From assembly GCF_026240905.1 (NCBI RefSeq), contig NZ_JAPEVI010000003.1, positions 3,921,001-3,985,000 of the forward strand: a stretch of 64,000 bases of DNA, in the 5' to 3' direction. The stretch comes from Roseibium salinum. Lineage in GTDB: Bacteria; Pseudomonadota; Alphaproteobacteria; Rhizobiales; Stappiaceae. The first letter of the stretch is position 1, and each line of letters starts with the position of its first letter. The notes beneath the pieces were generated by a model, which did no database searches, was not told the DNA's origin, and saw only the letters and a program-made list of their open reading frames with translations. Shown in pieces: positions 1-9,115 of the stretch. A program made the translations under genes and the position numbers.

Positions 1-770
1 ACGGCGCGCTGGAAGCCGGCGCACAGGTCGGCAACCGTCTGGTCGTCGATCGGCTCCAGCTTCTTGGCCTGCGTCCTGAGCGCGGTCTTCAGGCCCGCGA
101 AGGACATGTCGAGGCCGGGCCGGTCGAGCAGGGGGCGCGGCAGTTTGAACCGCTCCACGTCGCCCATGGCCGCCATCTTCTCCACCTGCGGGCCGCCCGG
201 ATAGGGGAGACCCAGCAGCTTGGCGGTCTTGTCGAAGGCCTCGCCGATGGCATCGTCGATCGTGGTGCCGAGGCGCTCATAGTCGCCGACGCCGCGCACC
301 AGAAGAAACTGGCTGTGACCGCCGGAGACAAGCAGCAGCAGGAAGGGAAATTCCAGATCGTCGGTGAGGCGCGCGGTGAGTGCATGGCCTTCCAGATGAT
401 TGACGGCGACGATCGGCTTGCCGGCCGCCATGGCGATCGCCTTGGCGGTCATGAAACCGACGATCACGCCGCCGATCAGGCCGGGTCCGGCCGTTGCCGC
501 CACCGCGTCGATATCGTCCCAGCCGCAGCCGGCTTCCTGCATGGCCTCGGCGATGATCCGGTCGAGGATTTCGATATGCGCCCGGGCGGCGATCTCCGGC
601 ACCACGCCGCCGAATTCCGCGTGCTCGTCGATCTGCGAGCGGATGGTGTTGGAAAGGATCTGCCTGTCCGCCGGACCGCGCACGACAGCGGCCGCGGTTT
701 CGTCGCAGCTGGTTTCGATGCCCAGGACCGTCAGATTCGTCGCATTGTCTTTTGGTTTGACTGAGGTCAT
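1..770 (-). CDS. tsaD: tRNA N6-adenosine threonylcarbamoyltransferase TsaD (3' end cut by window edge)
   Basis: TsaD transfers the threonylcarbamoyl group from TC-AMP to A37 of ANN-decoding tRNAs, in the cytoplasm with TsaB and TsaE. About 256 residues from the N-terminus are visible. They begin [20 protein letters not shown] and continue with the conserved SCDETAAAV, the metal-binding HLEGH motif at about residues 125-129 and the SGGHSQ nucleotide-binding stretch. The start is the ATG read from 770; the gene runs off the left edge. It is divergent from hemC, with 98 bp between them, an arrangement common in Hyphomicrobiales. Identification is firm from the motifs; only the C-terminal quarter is unseen. 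Confidence 0.95.
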   Translation of the reverse strand, partial: MTSVKPKDNATNLTVLGIETSCDETAAAVVRGPADRQILSNTIRSQIDEHAEFGGVVPEIAARAHIEILDRIIAEAMQEAGCGWDDIDAVAATAGPGLIGGVIVGFMTAKAIAMAAGKPIVAVNHLEGHALTARLTDDLEFPFLLLLVSGGHSQFLLVRGVGDYERLGTTIDDAIGEAFDKTAKLLGLPYPGGPQVEKMAAMGDVERFKLPRPLLDRPGLDMSFAGLKTALRTQAKKLEPIDDQTVADLCAGFQRA

Positions 771-868
771 TGGTCTAAACGGGGTGCCCTGTGATAGGAC
801 ATTCGATGAGAAACAATTCGCATACCCGGCGCGTTACTTTGCCGGGCGTAACATCTGGACGGTAAACC

Positions 869-1795
869 TTGCAATCAAATCCTTTGCGCATCGGAACCCG
901 AGGCAGCGCACTGGCGCTGGCGCAGGCCCATGAGACCCGCGACCGGCTGATGGCTGCCCACAAGCTTCCCGAAGAGGCTTTCGAGGTCGTCGTCATCAAG
1001 ACGTCGGGCGACAAGATCCAGGACAGGCCCCTGTGGGAAGTCGGCGGCAAGGGGCTGTTCACCAAGGAAATCGAGGAAGCCCTCCTGGACCGGCGGATCG
1101 ACATTGCCGTGCATTCCTCAAAGGACATGCCGACGGTTCTGCCCGAGGGCCTTGCCCTGACCGCCTTCCTGCCGCGCGAAGACGTGCGCGATGCCTTCCT
1201 GTCGCCAAAGGCGAAGACCCTGACGGACCTGCCCCAGGGCGCGGTGGTCGGCTCGAGTTCGCTGCGCCGGCAGGCGATGATCAAGCGGCTGAGGCCCGAC
1301 ATCGACGTCGTGATGTATCGCGGCAACCTGCAGACGCGCCTGCGCAAGCTGGCGGAAGGCGAAGTGGACGCAACCCTGCTGGCCGCCGCGGGCCTGCGAC
1401 GCCTCGGGCTCGAACACGAGATCACCAGCCTGCTCGAAGTCGGCGAATTCCTGCCCGCCGTCGGGCAGGGGGCGATCACGATCGAGAGCCGGGTGAACGA
1501 CACGGCGACGCTCGAAGAGCTTGCCGCGATCCACGATCGCGAAACCCAGATCCGGCTGGACGCGGAACGGGCCTTTCTCGCGGTCCTGGACGGGTCCTGC
1601 CGCACGCCGATCGGCGGGCTGGCGACGGTTTCGGGCGGTATGGTGCATCTGAGCGGCATCGTGCTGAAGCCCGACGGTTCCGAGGCGCATGAAGCTGCAG
1701 ACAGCGGTCCGGTGACCCAGGCGGCCGAGGTTGGCCGGTCGGTCGGGCGGATGCTCAAGGACAGGATGGGTCCCGGTTTCCTTGCAGATCACTGA
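869..1795 (+). CDS. hemC: hydroxymethylbilane synthase (porphobilinogen deaminase)
   Basis: HemC polymerises four porphobilinogens into hydroxymethylbilane for haem and cobalamin synthesis. The 308-residue product has [14 protein letters not shown] at the N-terminus, the HSSKDMPT active-site segment, SSSLRRQA, and the dipyrromethane-cofactor cysteine in [10 protein letters not shown] (about C244). The start is unusual: a TTG at 869. An in-frame TAA lies only two codons upstream (863-865) and no ATG can serve, so TTG is close to forced; the ribosome-binding sequence before it is weak. hemD follows 12 bp after the stop, which points to one transcript. Confidence 0.96.
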   Translation: MQSNPLRIGTRGSALALAQAHETRDRLMAAHKLPEEAFEVVVIKTSGDKIQDRPLWEVGGKGLFTKEIEEALLDRRIDIAVHSSKDMPTVLPEGLALTAFLPREDVRDAFLSPKAKTLTDLPQGAVVGSSSLRRQAMIKRLRPDIDVVMYRGNLQTRLRKLAEGEVDATLLAAAGLRRLGLEHEITSLLEVGEFLPAVGQGAITIESRVNDTATLEELAAIHDRETQIRLDAERAFLAVLDGSCRTPIGGLATVSGGMVHLSGIVLKPDGSEAHEAADSGPVTQAAEVGRSVGRMLKDRMGPGFLADH

Positions 1796-1807
1796 GGGAG
1801 CCCCTGA

Positions 1808-2524
1808 ATGCGCTTCCTGGTGACGAGACCCCGGCCGGACTGCAAGCGAACCGCCGACAAGCTGCGCGCCGCCGGTCATGTTGCCGACGAAGCACCGCTC
1901 CTGAGGTTCCAGGCGGTGCCGCCGGAACGTTTCGATCTCTCCGGCGTTTCCTCCCTGGCCTTTTCGAGCCGGCGGGCGGTTGCGGTTCTGGCCGGGCATC
2001 CGCAGTTCCCCGACCTGAAGGCACTTCCCGTTTTCACGGTCGGCGAGGCAACGGCGGCGGCCTGCAGGCAGGCCGGATTTCAAGCCGTGCACACCGCCGA
2101 GGGCGATGTCGGATCGCTCGGCCGTCTCATCCTTGCCTCGCAGGATCAATTGAAGCCGGGTGCCGTGCTTCATCCGGCGGCACGCGAGCGCGCGGGCGAT
2201 CTGGAAGGCTTGCTGGCGCGCGCAAACGTCACCTGCCGGACGGAGGTGGTCTACGGCATGGATCCGGCAAGCGATCTGCCGGCCGGCGTGGCGGAGGCGC
2301 TGCAAGACGGGGCCTATGACGGGGTGCTGATCTACTCGAGGCGGACCGCGGAGGTCCTGGTTCAGCTGCTGACGGCTTCGGGGCTCGACCACATTTTGCC
2401 CGGTTTGCATGTCTATGCCATATCCAAGCAGGCGGCCGCGCCCCTGTCAGATGTCGCGAGGGTGCATGTTGCTGATGAACCTTGTGAAAAGTCACTTCTG
2501 GATCTGGTCTTAGCGGAGTGTTAA
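1808..2524 (+). CDS. hemD: uroporphyrinogen-III synthase
   Basis: HemD closes hydroxymethylbilane to uroporphyrinogen III, inverting ring D. The family is poorly conserved, so the call rests on the N-terminal MRFLVTRPRPDC pattern typical of HemD, the 238-residue length, recognisable segments such as FTVGEATAAACRQAGF and DGVLIYSRRTAEV, and position directly behind hemC. The ATG start lies 12 bp after the hemC stop. It is probably co-transcribed with hemC and perhaps the two downstream membrane-protein genes. Confidence 0.92.
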   Translation: MRFLVTRPRPDCKRTADKLRAAGHVADEAPLLRFQAVPPERFDLSGVSSLAFSSRRAVAVLAGHPQFPDLKALPVFTVGEATAAACRQAGFQAVHTAEGDVGSLGRLILASQDQLKPGAVLHPAARERAGDLEGLLARANVTCRTEVVYGMDPASDLPAGVAEALQDGAYDGVLIYSRRTAEVLVQLLTASGLDHILPGLHVYAISKQAAAPLSDVARVHVADEPCEKSLLDLVLAEC

Positions 2525-2644
2525 CCAGAACCGAAGGAGTCGTTCTATTGCAGCGCCGAAGAGTCGCTGCTGCGGTGGTGCCGCTCCGCAAAGAGGTGTG
2601 TATAGTGAAAGCCTTGGGATCGGCAGGGTCCAGGAGGAGTGCAG

Positions 2645-4552
2645 ATGGCGACGGACAAGAAATCTTCTGACGGGACATCCTCTTCGGGTGGAAAAGAGAC
2701 CTCCGGCAAGCCGGAAAGCCCGTCTTCATCCTCCGGTACGTCCAAACGTCCGGTCACCATCGATCTGACCGCCGAGAAAAGCGCTGCGAAGCCGGGGACG
2801 TCGCCCGCAGGTTCAGCAGCTTCGACCGGTTCGGCGAGCTCGTCCAGGCCCTCCCCCACAAGCGGTTCCACCACGGGCGGCTCCAGCGGGGGCGGTTCAG
2901 CCCCGGGAAGCTCGACCACCGGAAGCTCAACCACGACAAGCTCTGCGGGGAGCGCCTCGGCGGCGGGATCCTCCACCGGCGCCGGCTCCACGGGTTCAAG
3001 GCCCGGCGGCACATCCTCGTCGTTCAGCTCCACGCGTCCTTCCGCGGCGCCTTCGTCTTCCTCTGCTCCCGGCGCTTCGTCCGGCCCCACCGGCCCGGCT
3101 TCGGGAACCTCCGCCGGTTCGACCGCGTCCAAATCATCGTCCGGCACATCGCCGGCCTCGGGCTCCGCGTCGGGCCGCGGTTCACCTCCGGGCGGTACAC
3201 CGCCGCGTTCCGGCTCGACAAGCTTTTCCAATCCGCCGGCCGCTGAGGACAGCGGCGGGGTCGGGGCCTTCGGGGTGCTGGTCGCGGCCGTCATCGGCGG
3301 AATCCTGGTTCTCGGCGGCGGGTTCGGTCTCTATCAGGCCGGGCTGGTGAAGCTGACGCCCGAACCGGACCAGCAAATGGCACGGTCGCTGACCTCGGCG
3401 GAGCGCAAGATCTCCGAGCTGGAACGCCAGCTTGCCGATGTTTCGGCAGGGGCCGCCAACCAGAATACCGGCAGCGCCGTCTCGGCGCTCGAGACAAAGG
3501 TCTCCTCGCTCGAATCCCGGCTGGAAAACGCTGCTGCGACAGACAGCTCGCCGGCGATCGCGGCGCTGCAGCAGGACATCGAGGAGCTGCGCAGCGAAAT
3601 GGCCTCCGCCCCGGCCGCGTCGGGCGAGGGGGCGCCTGCCGATATCGCGCCTTTGGAAGGGCGTCTTTCCAAGCTGGAAAACACGATGAGCTCGACCTCG
3701 TCGGACGCAAGTCAACTGTCCGGATCCGTCAGCGGTATAGAGGGCCAACTGAATGAGCTGAAAACCACGCTGGGCGAGGTCCGGACCCGCCTGGAGAACA
3801 CGGAAGCGACGGCCAAGGCGGCACAGACCGCCGTCTCCACGTCCGATGTTTCCCTGAAAACCCTGGCCGACAGTCAGGCCCGTGCAACGGAAACGCTTTC
3901 GAGCCTGTCGTCGGACATCAAGTCCATCGGCGAGGCCAATACGGCCGCGCTGGAGGATGTCCGCGCCGAGCTCGATGCGGTTTCCAAGCGCCTGGCGCAG
4001 GTGGAATCCACCATGGGCGATGCGACCGCCCGCGAAGTGGCGGCCCGGGCGCTCTCGGTTTCCGCGCTGAAATCGGCCGTCGATTCGGGACGTGCGTATG
4101 AAACCGAACTGGCGGCGGTCAAGGCCGGCCTGCCGGAGGATATGGACCTGAGCGCCCTGGAGGCCAATGCGGAGACGGGCGTCGAGCCGGTCTCCGTGCT
4201 GATCGCCCAGTTTCCGGCGGTTGCCCGTGAGATGCACCAGACCTTTTCCAAGCCGGATCCGGACGGCGACGTGCTGGACAGCCTGCTGTCCAGCGCCCGA
4301 TCGATCGTTTCCGTTCGCGGTCCGGGCGACGCGGACGGTTCCGGACCGGAAGCGGCCTTGCGGCGTATGGAGAACGCGGTTGCCAGCGGCGACCTGAATG
4401 GTGCGCTGGCCGCTTACGAGATGCTGCCCGGAGCGGCTCAGGAAGCCGGGGCGGACTGGGCGACACGCGCCAGGGCGCGCGTCGAAGTCAACGCGCTGAC
4501 CGACAGGGCCACGCAGGAGTTGCTCGATGCACTTGCCGCCAAAGACAGTTAA
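2645..4552 (+). CDS. mitofilin/Mic60-like inner membrane protein (COG4223 type)
   Basis: This is a bacterial relative of mitochondrial Mic60, thought to shape inner-membrane folds. The first ~200 residues are a cytoplasmic low-complexity tail rich in Ser, Gly, Thr and Pro. One membrane span follows (about residues 208-232, VLVAAVIGGILVLGGGFGLY), then a long periplasmic coiled-coil region (about 245-470) and a C-terminal helical mitofilin-like domain. I chose ATG 2645 because an AGGAGG at 2632-2637 is 7 nt upstream; the in-frame GTG at 2639 would sit only 1 nt from it. Its place between hemD and a HemY-like gene matches the alphaproteobacterial arrangement in which mic60 lies in the haem operon. 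The function in this organism is inferred from the family. Confidence 0.85.
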   Translation: MATDKKSSDGTSSSGGKETSGKPESPSSSSGTSKRPVTIDLTAEKSAAKPGTSPAGSAASTGSASSSRPSPTSGSTTGGSSGGGSAPGSSTTGSSTTTSSAGSASAAGSSTGAGSTGSRPGGTSSSFSSTRPSAAPSSSSAPGASSGPTGPASGTSAGSTASKSSSGTSPASGSASGRGSPPGGTPPRSGSTSFSNPPAAEDSGGVGAFGVLVAAVIGGILVLGGGFGLYQAGLVKLTPEPDQQMARSLTSAERKISELERQLADVSAGAANQNTGSAVSALETKVSSLESRLENAAATDSSPAIAALQQDIEELRSEMASAPAASGEGAPADIAPLEGRLSKLENTMSSTSSDASQLSGSVSGIEGQLNELKTTLGEVRTRLENTEATAKAAQTAVSTSDVSLKTLADSQARATETLSSLSSDIKSIGEANTAALEDVRAELDAVSKRLAQVESTMGDATAREVAARALSVSALKSAVDSGRAYETELAAVKAGLPEDMDLSALEANAETGVEPVSVLIAQFPAVAREMHQTFSKPDPDGDVLDSLLSSARSIVSVRGPGDADGSGPEAALRRMENAVASGDLNGALAAYEMLPGAAQEAGADWATRARARVEVNALTDRATQELLDALAAKDS

Positions 4553-4594
4553 CCGTCGGCCGGTACCGACCGGCAATGCTTGGGAGCCAGCCAG

Positions 4595-6529
4595 ATGATC
4601 CGCGTCCTTATCTTTTTCGCGCTGCTGTTTGCCCTGGCATCGGGTTTTGCCTGGATGGCGGACCTGCCGGGCACGATCTCGATCACCTGGAACGGGTATG
4701 TCTGGGAACAGCCGCCGGTCATCGTCGCGCTGGTGGCCGGTGTCTTGCTGGCCGCGTTCCTGGCTGTGGTGTGGATAATCCGGGTGATCCTGAAGTCGCC
4801 GCAGATCGCCAGCCGGTTTCTGCGGCGCCGCCGCAAGGACAAGGGCTATGCCGCGCTCTCCCAGGGCCTGATCGCGATCGGCACCGGCAATGCAAAGCTG
4901 GCGCGCCGTCACGGCCTGGAAGCGGACCGGCTGCTTTCGGATGAACCTGCAACAAAGCTTCTGCTCGCGCAAACGGCCCAGCTCGCCGGCAGGGACGAGG
5001 AGGCGCGCAACCGTTTCGAGGCCATGCTGGAGGATCCCGAGACGAAGGCCCTGGGCCTGCACGGCCTCTTCGTGGAAGCCGAACGCCACAACGAGCCCGT
5101 GGCCGCCCGCCACTATGCGGAAGAAGCGGCAAGGACAACGCCGGGCCTCGAGTGGGCCGGGAAAGCCGTTCTCGGCTATCAGGCCGTCGCCCATCACTGG
5201 GAAGCGGCGCTCAAGACGCTTGAGCGCAACTATGCCGCCAAGATGGTCGGCAAGAAGACCTATCGCCGCCAGCGGGCGGTCATCCTGACAGCGCTGGCTC
5301 AGAAGCTGGAGGATGGCGAGCCGGAACGGGCCTATTCGCTGGCCAAGGAAGCGCATGGCCTGGCGCTGGACCTCGTGCCCGCTGCCGTGGTGACCTCGCG
5401 GCTGGCAACGCGCCGTGAAGACATTCGCAAGGCGGCAAAGGTGCTGGAGGCGACCTGGCGTCATTTCCCGCATCCCGAGCTTGCGGAGACCTATGCGCAT
5501 GTGCGCACCGGCGACGCCGCCCTAGATCGGCTGAAACGGGTGAAATCCCTTGCCGCGCAGCGCGCCAACACGGCCGAAGGCGCCTATGCCATTGCCAAGG
5601 CGGCGATCGAGGCCCGCGAATTCGACGAGGCCCGAACCCAGCTCAAGAAGGTTCTGCAGTCCGAACCGACGCGCAAGGCCTTCGTGCTGATGGCCGAGCT
5701 CGAGGAGGCCGAGCATGGCGACAGAGGCCGCGTGCGCGACTGGCTGGCACGCGCCGTAAATGCGCCTCTCGACAAGGCCTGGATTGCGGACGGGATCGTC
5801 TCCGCCGAATGGCAGCCCGTCTCGCCGGTGACCGGAAGGCTGGATGCCTTCCGCTGGGATACGCCGGGGGGCCTGTCGGAGGACGATGGCGAATTGCTCG
5901 AAGACAGCCTTTTCGAGGCACCCGAGGCACCGGCCCTGCCCGCGGCCGCACCCAGGCCCCAGAATGCCGACGAGCCGAAGGCGGCCGAGCCGGAGGACGA
6001 AGCAAAAACCGTCGATCTGACCGCGGAGCCGGTTTCGGCAAAGGCCGGAAATGCGCAGGTAGCCAAGGAAAAGGCGCCGGAGCCCGCGGCTGAAAAAGCG
6101 CCGGAAACAGTTCAATCCACACCTGCCGAATCCGAAAAGCCCGCGTCCGAACCGGCTTCAACAACCCGGACAGGCTATGAGGGAACCACGGATGATGTCA
6201 GGTTCGGCCCGTCCCTGAACGACCTGCCGGACGAACCGGCGGCCGAAAAAGAAACCGGCGCACCTGAAAAGGCCGCACGGGAAACGCCGGCCGCCCCGCC
6301 GCAGCCTGCCCCTGAACCGGCGAAGGAGAGCAAGCCGGCCAAGAAGGGTGGCAACGGCTCGAAAGCCGCAGGCAAGCCGAAGACCGAGGAAAAAGGCCAG
6401 GAGGCGGGAAAGGAAAACCTGAACCGCCCGATCGAATTCGCCCTTGAGCGCATGCCCGACGATCCGGGGCCGGACGAAGACGACGAGGACGAGACGACAA
6501 AAAGCTCCCGTCCGCGGTTCTTCAACTAG
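4595..6529 (+). CDS. HemY-like membrane-anchored TPR protein
   Basis: This is an HemY_N family protein, usually encoded next to haem biosynthesis genes; no enzyme activity is established, and it is not the oxygen-dependent protoporphyrinogen oxidase also called HemY. It has two N-terminal membrane spans (about residues 2-20 and 39-63), then a basic RRRRKDKG stretch and helical TPR-like repeats to about residue 430. The last ~200 residues form an Ala/Pro/Glu/Lys-rich disordered tail, longer than in classical HemY. The start is ATG 4595; a TTG at 4580 is in frame but less likely. It lies 42 bp after the mitofilin-like gene, the end of the hem cluster. Confidence 0.83.
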   Translation: MIRVLIFFALLFALASGFAWMADLPGTISITWNGYVWEQPPVIVALVAGVLLAAFLAVVWIIRVILKSPQIASRFLRRRRKDKGYAALSQGLIAIGTGNAKLARRHGLEADRLLSDEPATKLLLAQTAQLAGRDEEARNRFEAMLEDPETKALGLHGLFVEAERHNEPVAARHYAEEAARTTPGLEWAGKAVLGYQAVAHHWEAALKTLERNYAAKMVGKKTYRRQRAVILTALAQKLEDGEPERAYSLAKEAHGLALDLVPAAVVTSRLATRREDIRKAAKVLEATWRHFPHPELAETYAHVRTGDAALDRLKRVKSLAAQRANTAEGAYAIAKAAIEAREFDEARTQLKKVLQSEPTRKAFVLMAELEEAEHGDRGRVRDWLARAVNAPLDKAWIADGIVSAEWQPVSPVTGRLDAFRWDTPGGLSEDDGELLEDSLFEAPEAPALPAAAPRPQNADEPKAAEPEDEAKTVDLTAEPVSAKAGNAQVAKEKAPEPAAEKAPETVQSTPAESEKPASEPASTTRTGYEGTTDDVRFGPSLNDLPDEPAAEKETGAPEKAARETPAAPPQPAPEPAKESKPAKKGGNGSKAAGKPKTEEKGQEAGKENLNRPIEFALERMPDDPGPDEDDEDETTKSSRPRFFN

Positions 6530-6799
6530 CGTGCGGAGCCCAAAAGATCGGTCGCACAGGCGTCAAGACAGCTAGGAGCGGCGAGGAAAAGTCGGCATGG
6601 TCGATGCCGTTCAATCGGCCAAGGGCTTCGACGCTGCTGCCGCTGGCAGCCGTCTCGGCGTCCTCGGTCCGCTCCAGAGAGAACGGTGCATGCAATTTTG
6701 TGAGTAGTCCGCACCCAGGCCTCTTGCATCTGGCGCCAAGCTCCGGTAATTAGCGGCGCACTCGGCAAGGTTCGAGTGTCCGCGCCAGATCGCGCGTTG

Positions 6800-6875
6800 G
6801 CCGCTGTAGCTCAGATGGTAGAGCACGTCATTCGTAATGATGGGGTCGTAGGTTCGAGTCCTATCAGCGGCACCA
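6800..6875 (+). tRNA. tRNA-Thr (anticodon CGT)
   Basis: The 76-nt sequence folds as a full cloverleaf. The acceptor stem GCCGCTG pairs with CAGCGGC, the D-arm is present, and the anticodon stem CGTCA/TGATG (one G-T wobble) holds the loop TTCGTAA with anticodon CGT. The T-loop is TTCGAGT, the discriminator is A, and CCA is encoded. The tRNA decodes ACG. It stands alone between the hem cluster and a lower-GC region. I found no repeat of its 3' end downstream and no integrase, so it does not look like a used integration site. Confidence 0.97.
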
Positions 6876-7078
6876 GTTTTCCCTGTCCAGCCCGAAGACA
6901 TAGGTATCCGTTTGTACCGGAGACATGGGTGACAACCTCGCGGCGAACGGGTTGTCGATTGTCTGCAACGTTCTTTGTTCCCGAGTTTCTCACCGGCCAG
7001 AACCCACGGTCACCGCCGCTTGTGCATCGCTCTCAAGGGGGCGGCGCCGTGCAGGTTTCCTCAGGATAGGTAGCAACG

Positions 7079-7597
7079 TTACTCGAAAACGGTGCTGCTC
7101 TTTGCCTGCTTTTTCAAATGCGCTTTCTCGGCATGTCGTGCGCCGCTTGCGAACATGAAGCGTTTCGCAACCAAAGAAATCGCAAACATGAAGATCAACA
7201 GCAGCACAAGGATCAAGACGAGCGACCCGGGCACATTTTTCAGTTCACCAGTTGAAAGAAAATACCACAAGAACACACCGCCAAGAGCGATGGAAATGGC
7301 GAGTTCGACGAGTGTCATCTGAAAAGACGCGCGCCAGGCGAAACCACTGTCAGGCACGACTTGATGTTTCCTGTAAAATCTATTGCCGGCGTCCGATGCA
7401 GCTCCCAAAACAGCAACAATCTGGTTCACCGTACCGCTTATACTAAAACCGGTAAAAATCTCCAAAGCGACGCTTATGATCGCCATAACAACCAACAATC
7501 CCGTAAAAACAAACGCAAATCTAACCAGCCCTACATTTCTCTGCACGACAGATCTCCCAAAAAAGTTCAACACAAATTCGATCTTGCTTAAGCGCAA
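7079..7597 (-). CDS. small polytopic membrane protein of unknown function
   Basis: The 172-residue product has hydrophobic spans at about residues 26-47, 52-71, 93-113 and 122-143, with a basic C-terminus ending AHLKKQAKSSTVFE. The middle segment SGTVNQIVAVLGAASDAGNRF resembles small four-span proteins annotated as the ABZJ_00895 family, but I hold that only as a possibility. The base composition is clearly lower in GC than neighbouring genes, which suggests acquisition separate from the backbone. It is monocistronic and follows the tRNA-Thr. The start is the ATG at 7597. Confidence 0.6.
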   Translation of the reverse strand: MRLSKIEFVLNFFGRSVVQRNVGLVRFAFVFTGLLVVMAIISVALEIFTGFSISGTVNQIVAVLGAASDAGNRFYRKHQVVPDSGFAWRASFQMTLVELAISIALGGVFLWYFLSTGELKNVPGSLVLILVLLLIFMFAISLVAKRFMFASGARHAEKAHLKKQAKSSTVFE

Positions 7598-8126
7598 ACC
7601 AACTTAAGCATCTTCACACGCCGGCATCACCAAAGGGATTTCCGATGACGTGGGTGTACAGTCCCATATCCAACAAATCTTAAGTTGTAGTGTCGGTGAT
7701 TGTGTTTCAGCGCCAAGTGAGCGCCTGGTGCCCGGCCGTGTTGGCGCGCCGCCTCTTGCGGACACGGTTGGGAACGAAAATGGTTTTCACGGGTTCGCTG
7801 GCCCTGCATCCGCACAGATGGCGGCCGGTGTGGTCCGAAGCAGTTTCCTCGATCTTGACGACCGCGAACGGGTTCCTGCGAGAACTCCCTAGATTTATCC
7901 TCCTTGGTACTATCTAAAGAGGTCGTGTTCGTCTGGTAGTATTGGAAGTCTGACAAATTCTGCTTGGCTTCTCGACAGTACTACAATCCATCAGCAAAGC
8001 ATATCTCTGGTTGTGTTTGCGGGCATCTGGTCAGGTAACTGAATATATACAATTCTAGTGTTTATATCACTGTAAGGTTGAACCAGGCCTCGACTCCAAG
8101 CAGCCCGATGCATGAGGTGATGGAAG
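7598..8126. other. 529-bp region without a convincing gene
   Basis: This lower-GC stretch lies between the unknown membrane protein and the dual-receiver gene. Short frames exist on both strands at about 7700-7915, but none has both a start codon with a ribosome-binding site and recognisable conservation. One minus-strand frame of about 70 codons (stop at 7707-7709) has an AAGGAGG-like sequence near its 5' end but no standard start codon after it. The stretch may be the remains of a decayed gene. The promoter of the dual-receiver gene must lie at its right end. Confidence 0.4.
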
Positions 8127-8948
8127 TTGCTTCACAAGATGATACGCATTCTGGTTGCCGATGACAGCGCGGTGGCGCGGGAAGTCGTCAACGGGGGTGT
8201 GAAGGTTCATCGCGCCAGGCGCTACATTGAAGTCGACACCGTCAATGACGGCCGTGCCGCGCTCGATGTCCTGCAGAAGAAGCCGATCGACATAGCCTTT
8301 GTCGACATCAACATGCCCGGCCTGAGCGGGGCCGAGGTCGTGGCCGCCATGGGCGAGACCCGGTCGAGCAAGTGCCTGACGGTGGTGATGTCCAGCGCGC
8401 TGGACGAGGCGTCGGAGGCCGTCTTCAGACGTTCGGGCGCCTATCACTTCCTGAAGAAACCATTTCACCAGGACGACGTCGCGGAACTCATCGCGACCTA
8501 CATGAAGATGACCACCTCCTATCCGATCCTGATCGTGGACGATTCCGCGACGATGAGGAAACTGGTGCGCAGGATCCTGGAAGAGAGCCGGTTCGATTTC
8601 GAGATCTCCGAGGCGGACAGCGCGCCGTCGGCTCTGCGCGCGCTTGCCTCGGGCAGGTTCAGGCTTGTGCTGACCGATTTTCACATGCCCGGCACCGACG
8701 GTATCGAACTGGCCGGGTCCATTCGCGATCTTTCCAGCAGGATCGGCATCTATATGATGTCGACCAATGACGCGAGCTATGTGGAACGCTCCGCCGCCTT
8801 TGTCGGCATTTCGGGATTCCTGAAAAAGCCGTTCACGGCGCAGGATATCGACACGATCATGCACGGCTTCCTGGAGCTGGATGCGCCGAAGTTCGGAAAA
8901 GTGCGGGACATGTTCAGCTTCTCGGCACGGGAAAAGAAGATTTCCTGA
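8127..8948 (+). CDS. tandem two-receiver (REC-REC) response regulator
   Basis: This is a two-component protein with two CheY-like receiver domains and no output domain. REC1 (about residues 5-125) has the acidic pair in VADDSA, the phospho-acceptor Asp in FVDINMPG and the Lys in FLKKPF. REC2 (about 135-255) repeats these as VDDSAT, LTDFHMPG and FLKKPF, so both appear able to be phosphorylated. A GAGGTGA at 8114-8120 is 6 nt before the TTG at 8127, which favours that start; ATG 8139 is the alternative. No histidine kinase is adjacent, so the partner is unknown. It may act in chemotaxis, phosphorelay or motility by protein contact. Confidence 0.85.
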   Translation: MLHKMIRILVADDSAVAREVVNGGVKVHRARRYIEVDTVNDGRAALDVLQKKPIDIAFVDINMPGLSGAEVVAAMGETRSSKCLTVVMSSALDEASEAVFRRSGAYHFLKKPFHQDDVAELIATYMKMTTSYPILIVDDSATMRKLVRRILEESRFDFEISEADSAPSALRALASGRFRLVLTDFHMPGTDGIELAGSIRDLSSRIGIYMMSTNDASYVERSAAFVGISGFLKKPFTAQDIDTIMHGFLELDAPKFGKVRDMFSFSAREKKIS

Positions 8949-9115
8949 GGCCAACTTTCCGGGATCTTTATTGCAGGTTTTGCCGTGCCGGATTTGCACG
9001 ATGGTTACTTTGATCTTGGATTGCTGAAACGGTTTCTTGATTTCAGGGCGCACAGTTGATTCAATAAAAGAATCAGTAAGTCCTCGGAGTTTTTCCTTTT
9101 CCGCCGTTTGGATGC

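Noticed and set aside
3182..5500. 772-codon minus-strand frame opposite the mitofilin-like and HemY-like genes
   Set aside because: Shadow of high-GC coding sequence; the plus-strand genes have correct ribosome sites, membrane spans and synteny.
7771..7796. EcfG-like GGAAC-N16-GGTT
   Set aside because: Imperfect -10, and no gene within a normal leader distance.
6800..8126. Integrated element at tRNA-Thr
   Set aside because: No integrase, no repeated tRNA 3' end and no direct repeats could be seen; kept only as a weak observation on composition.
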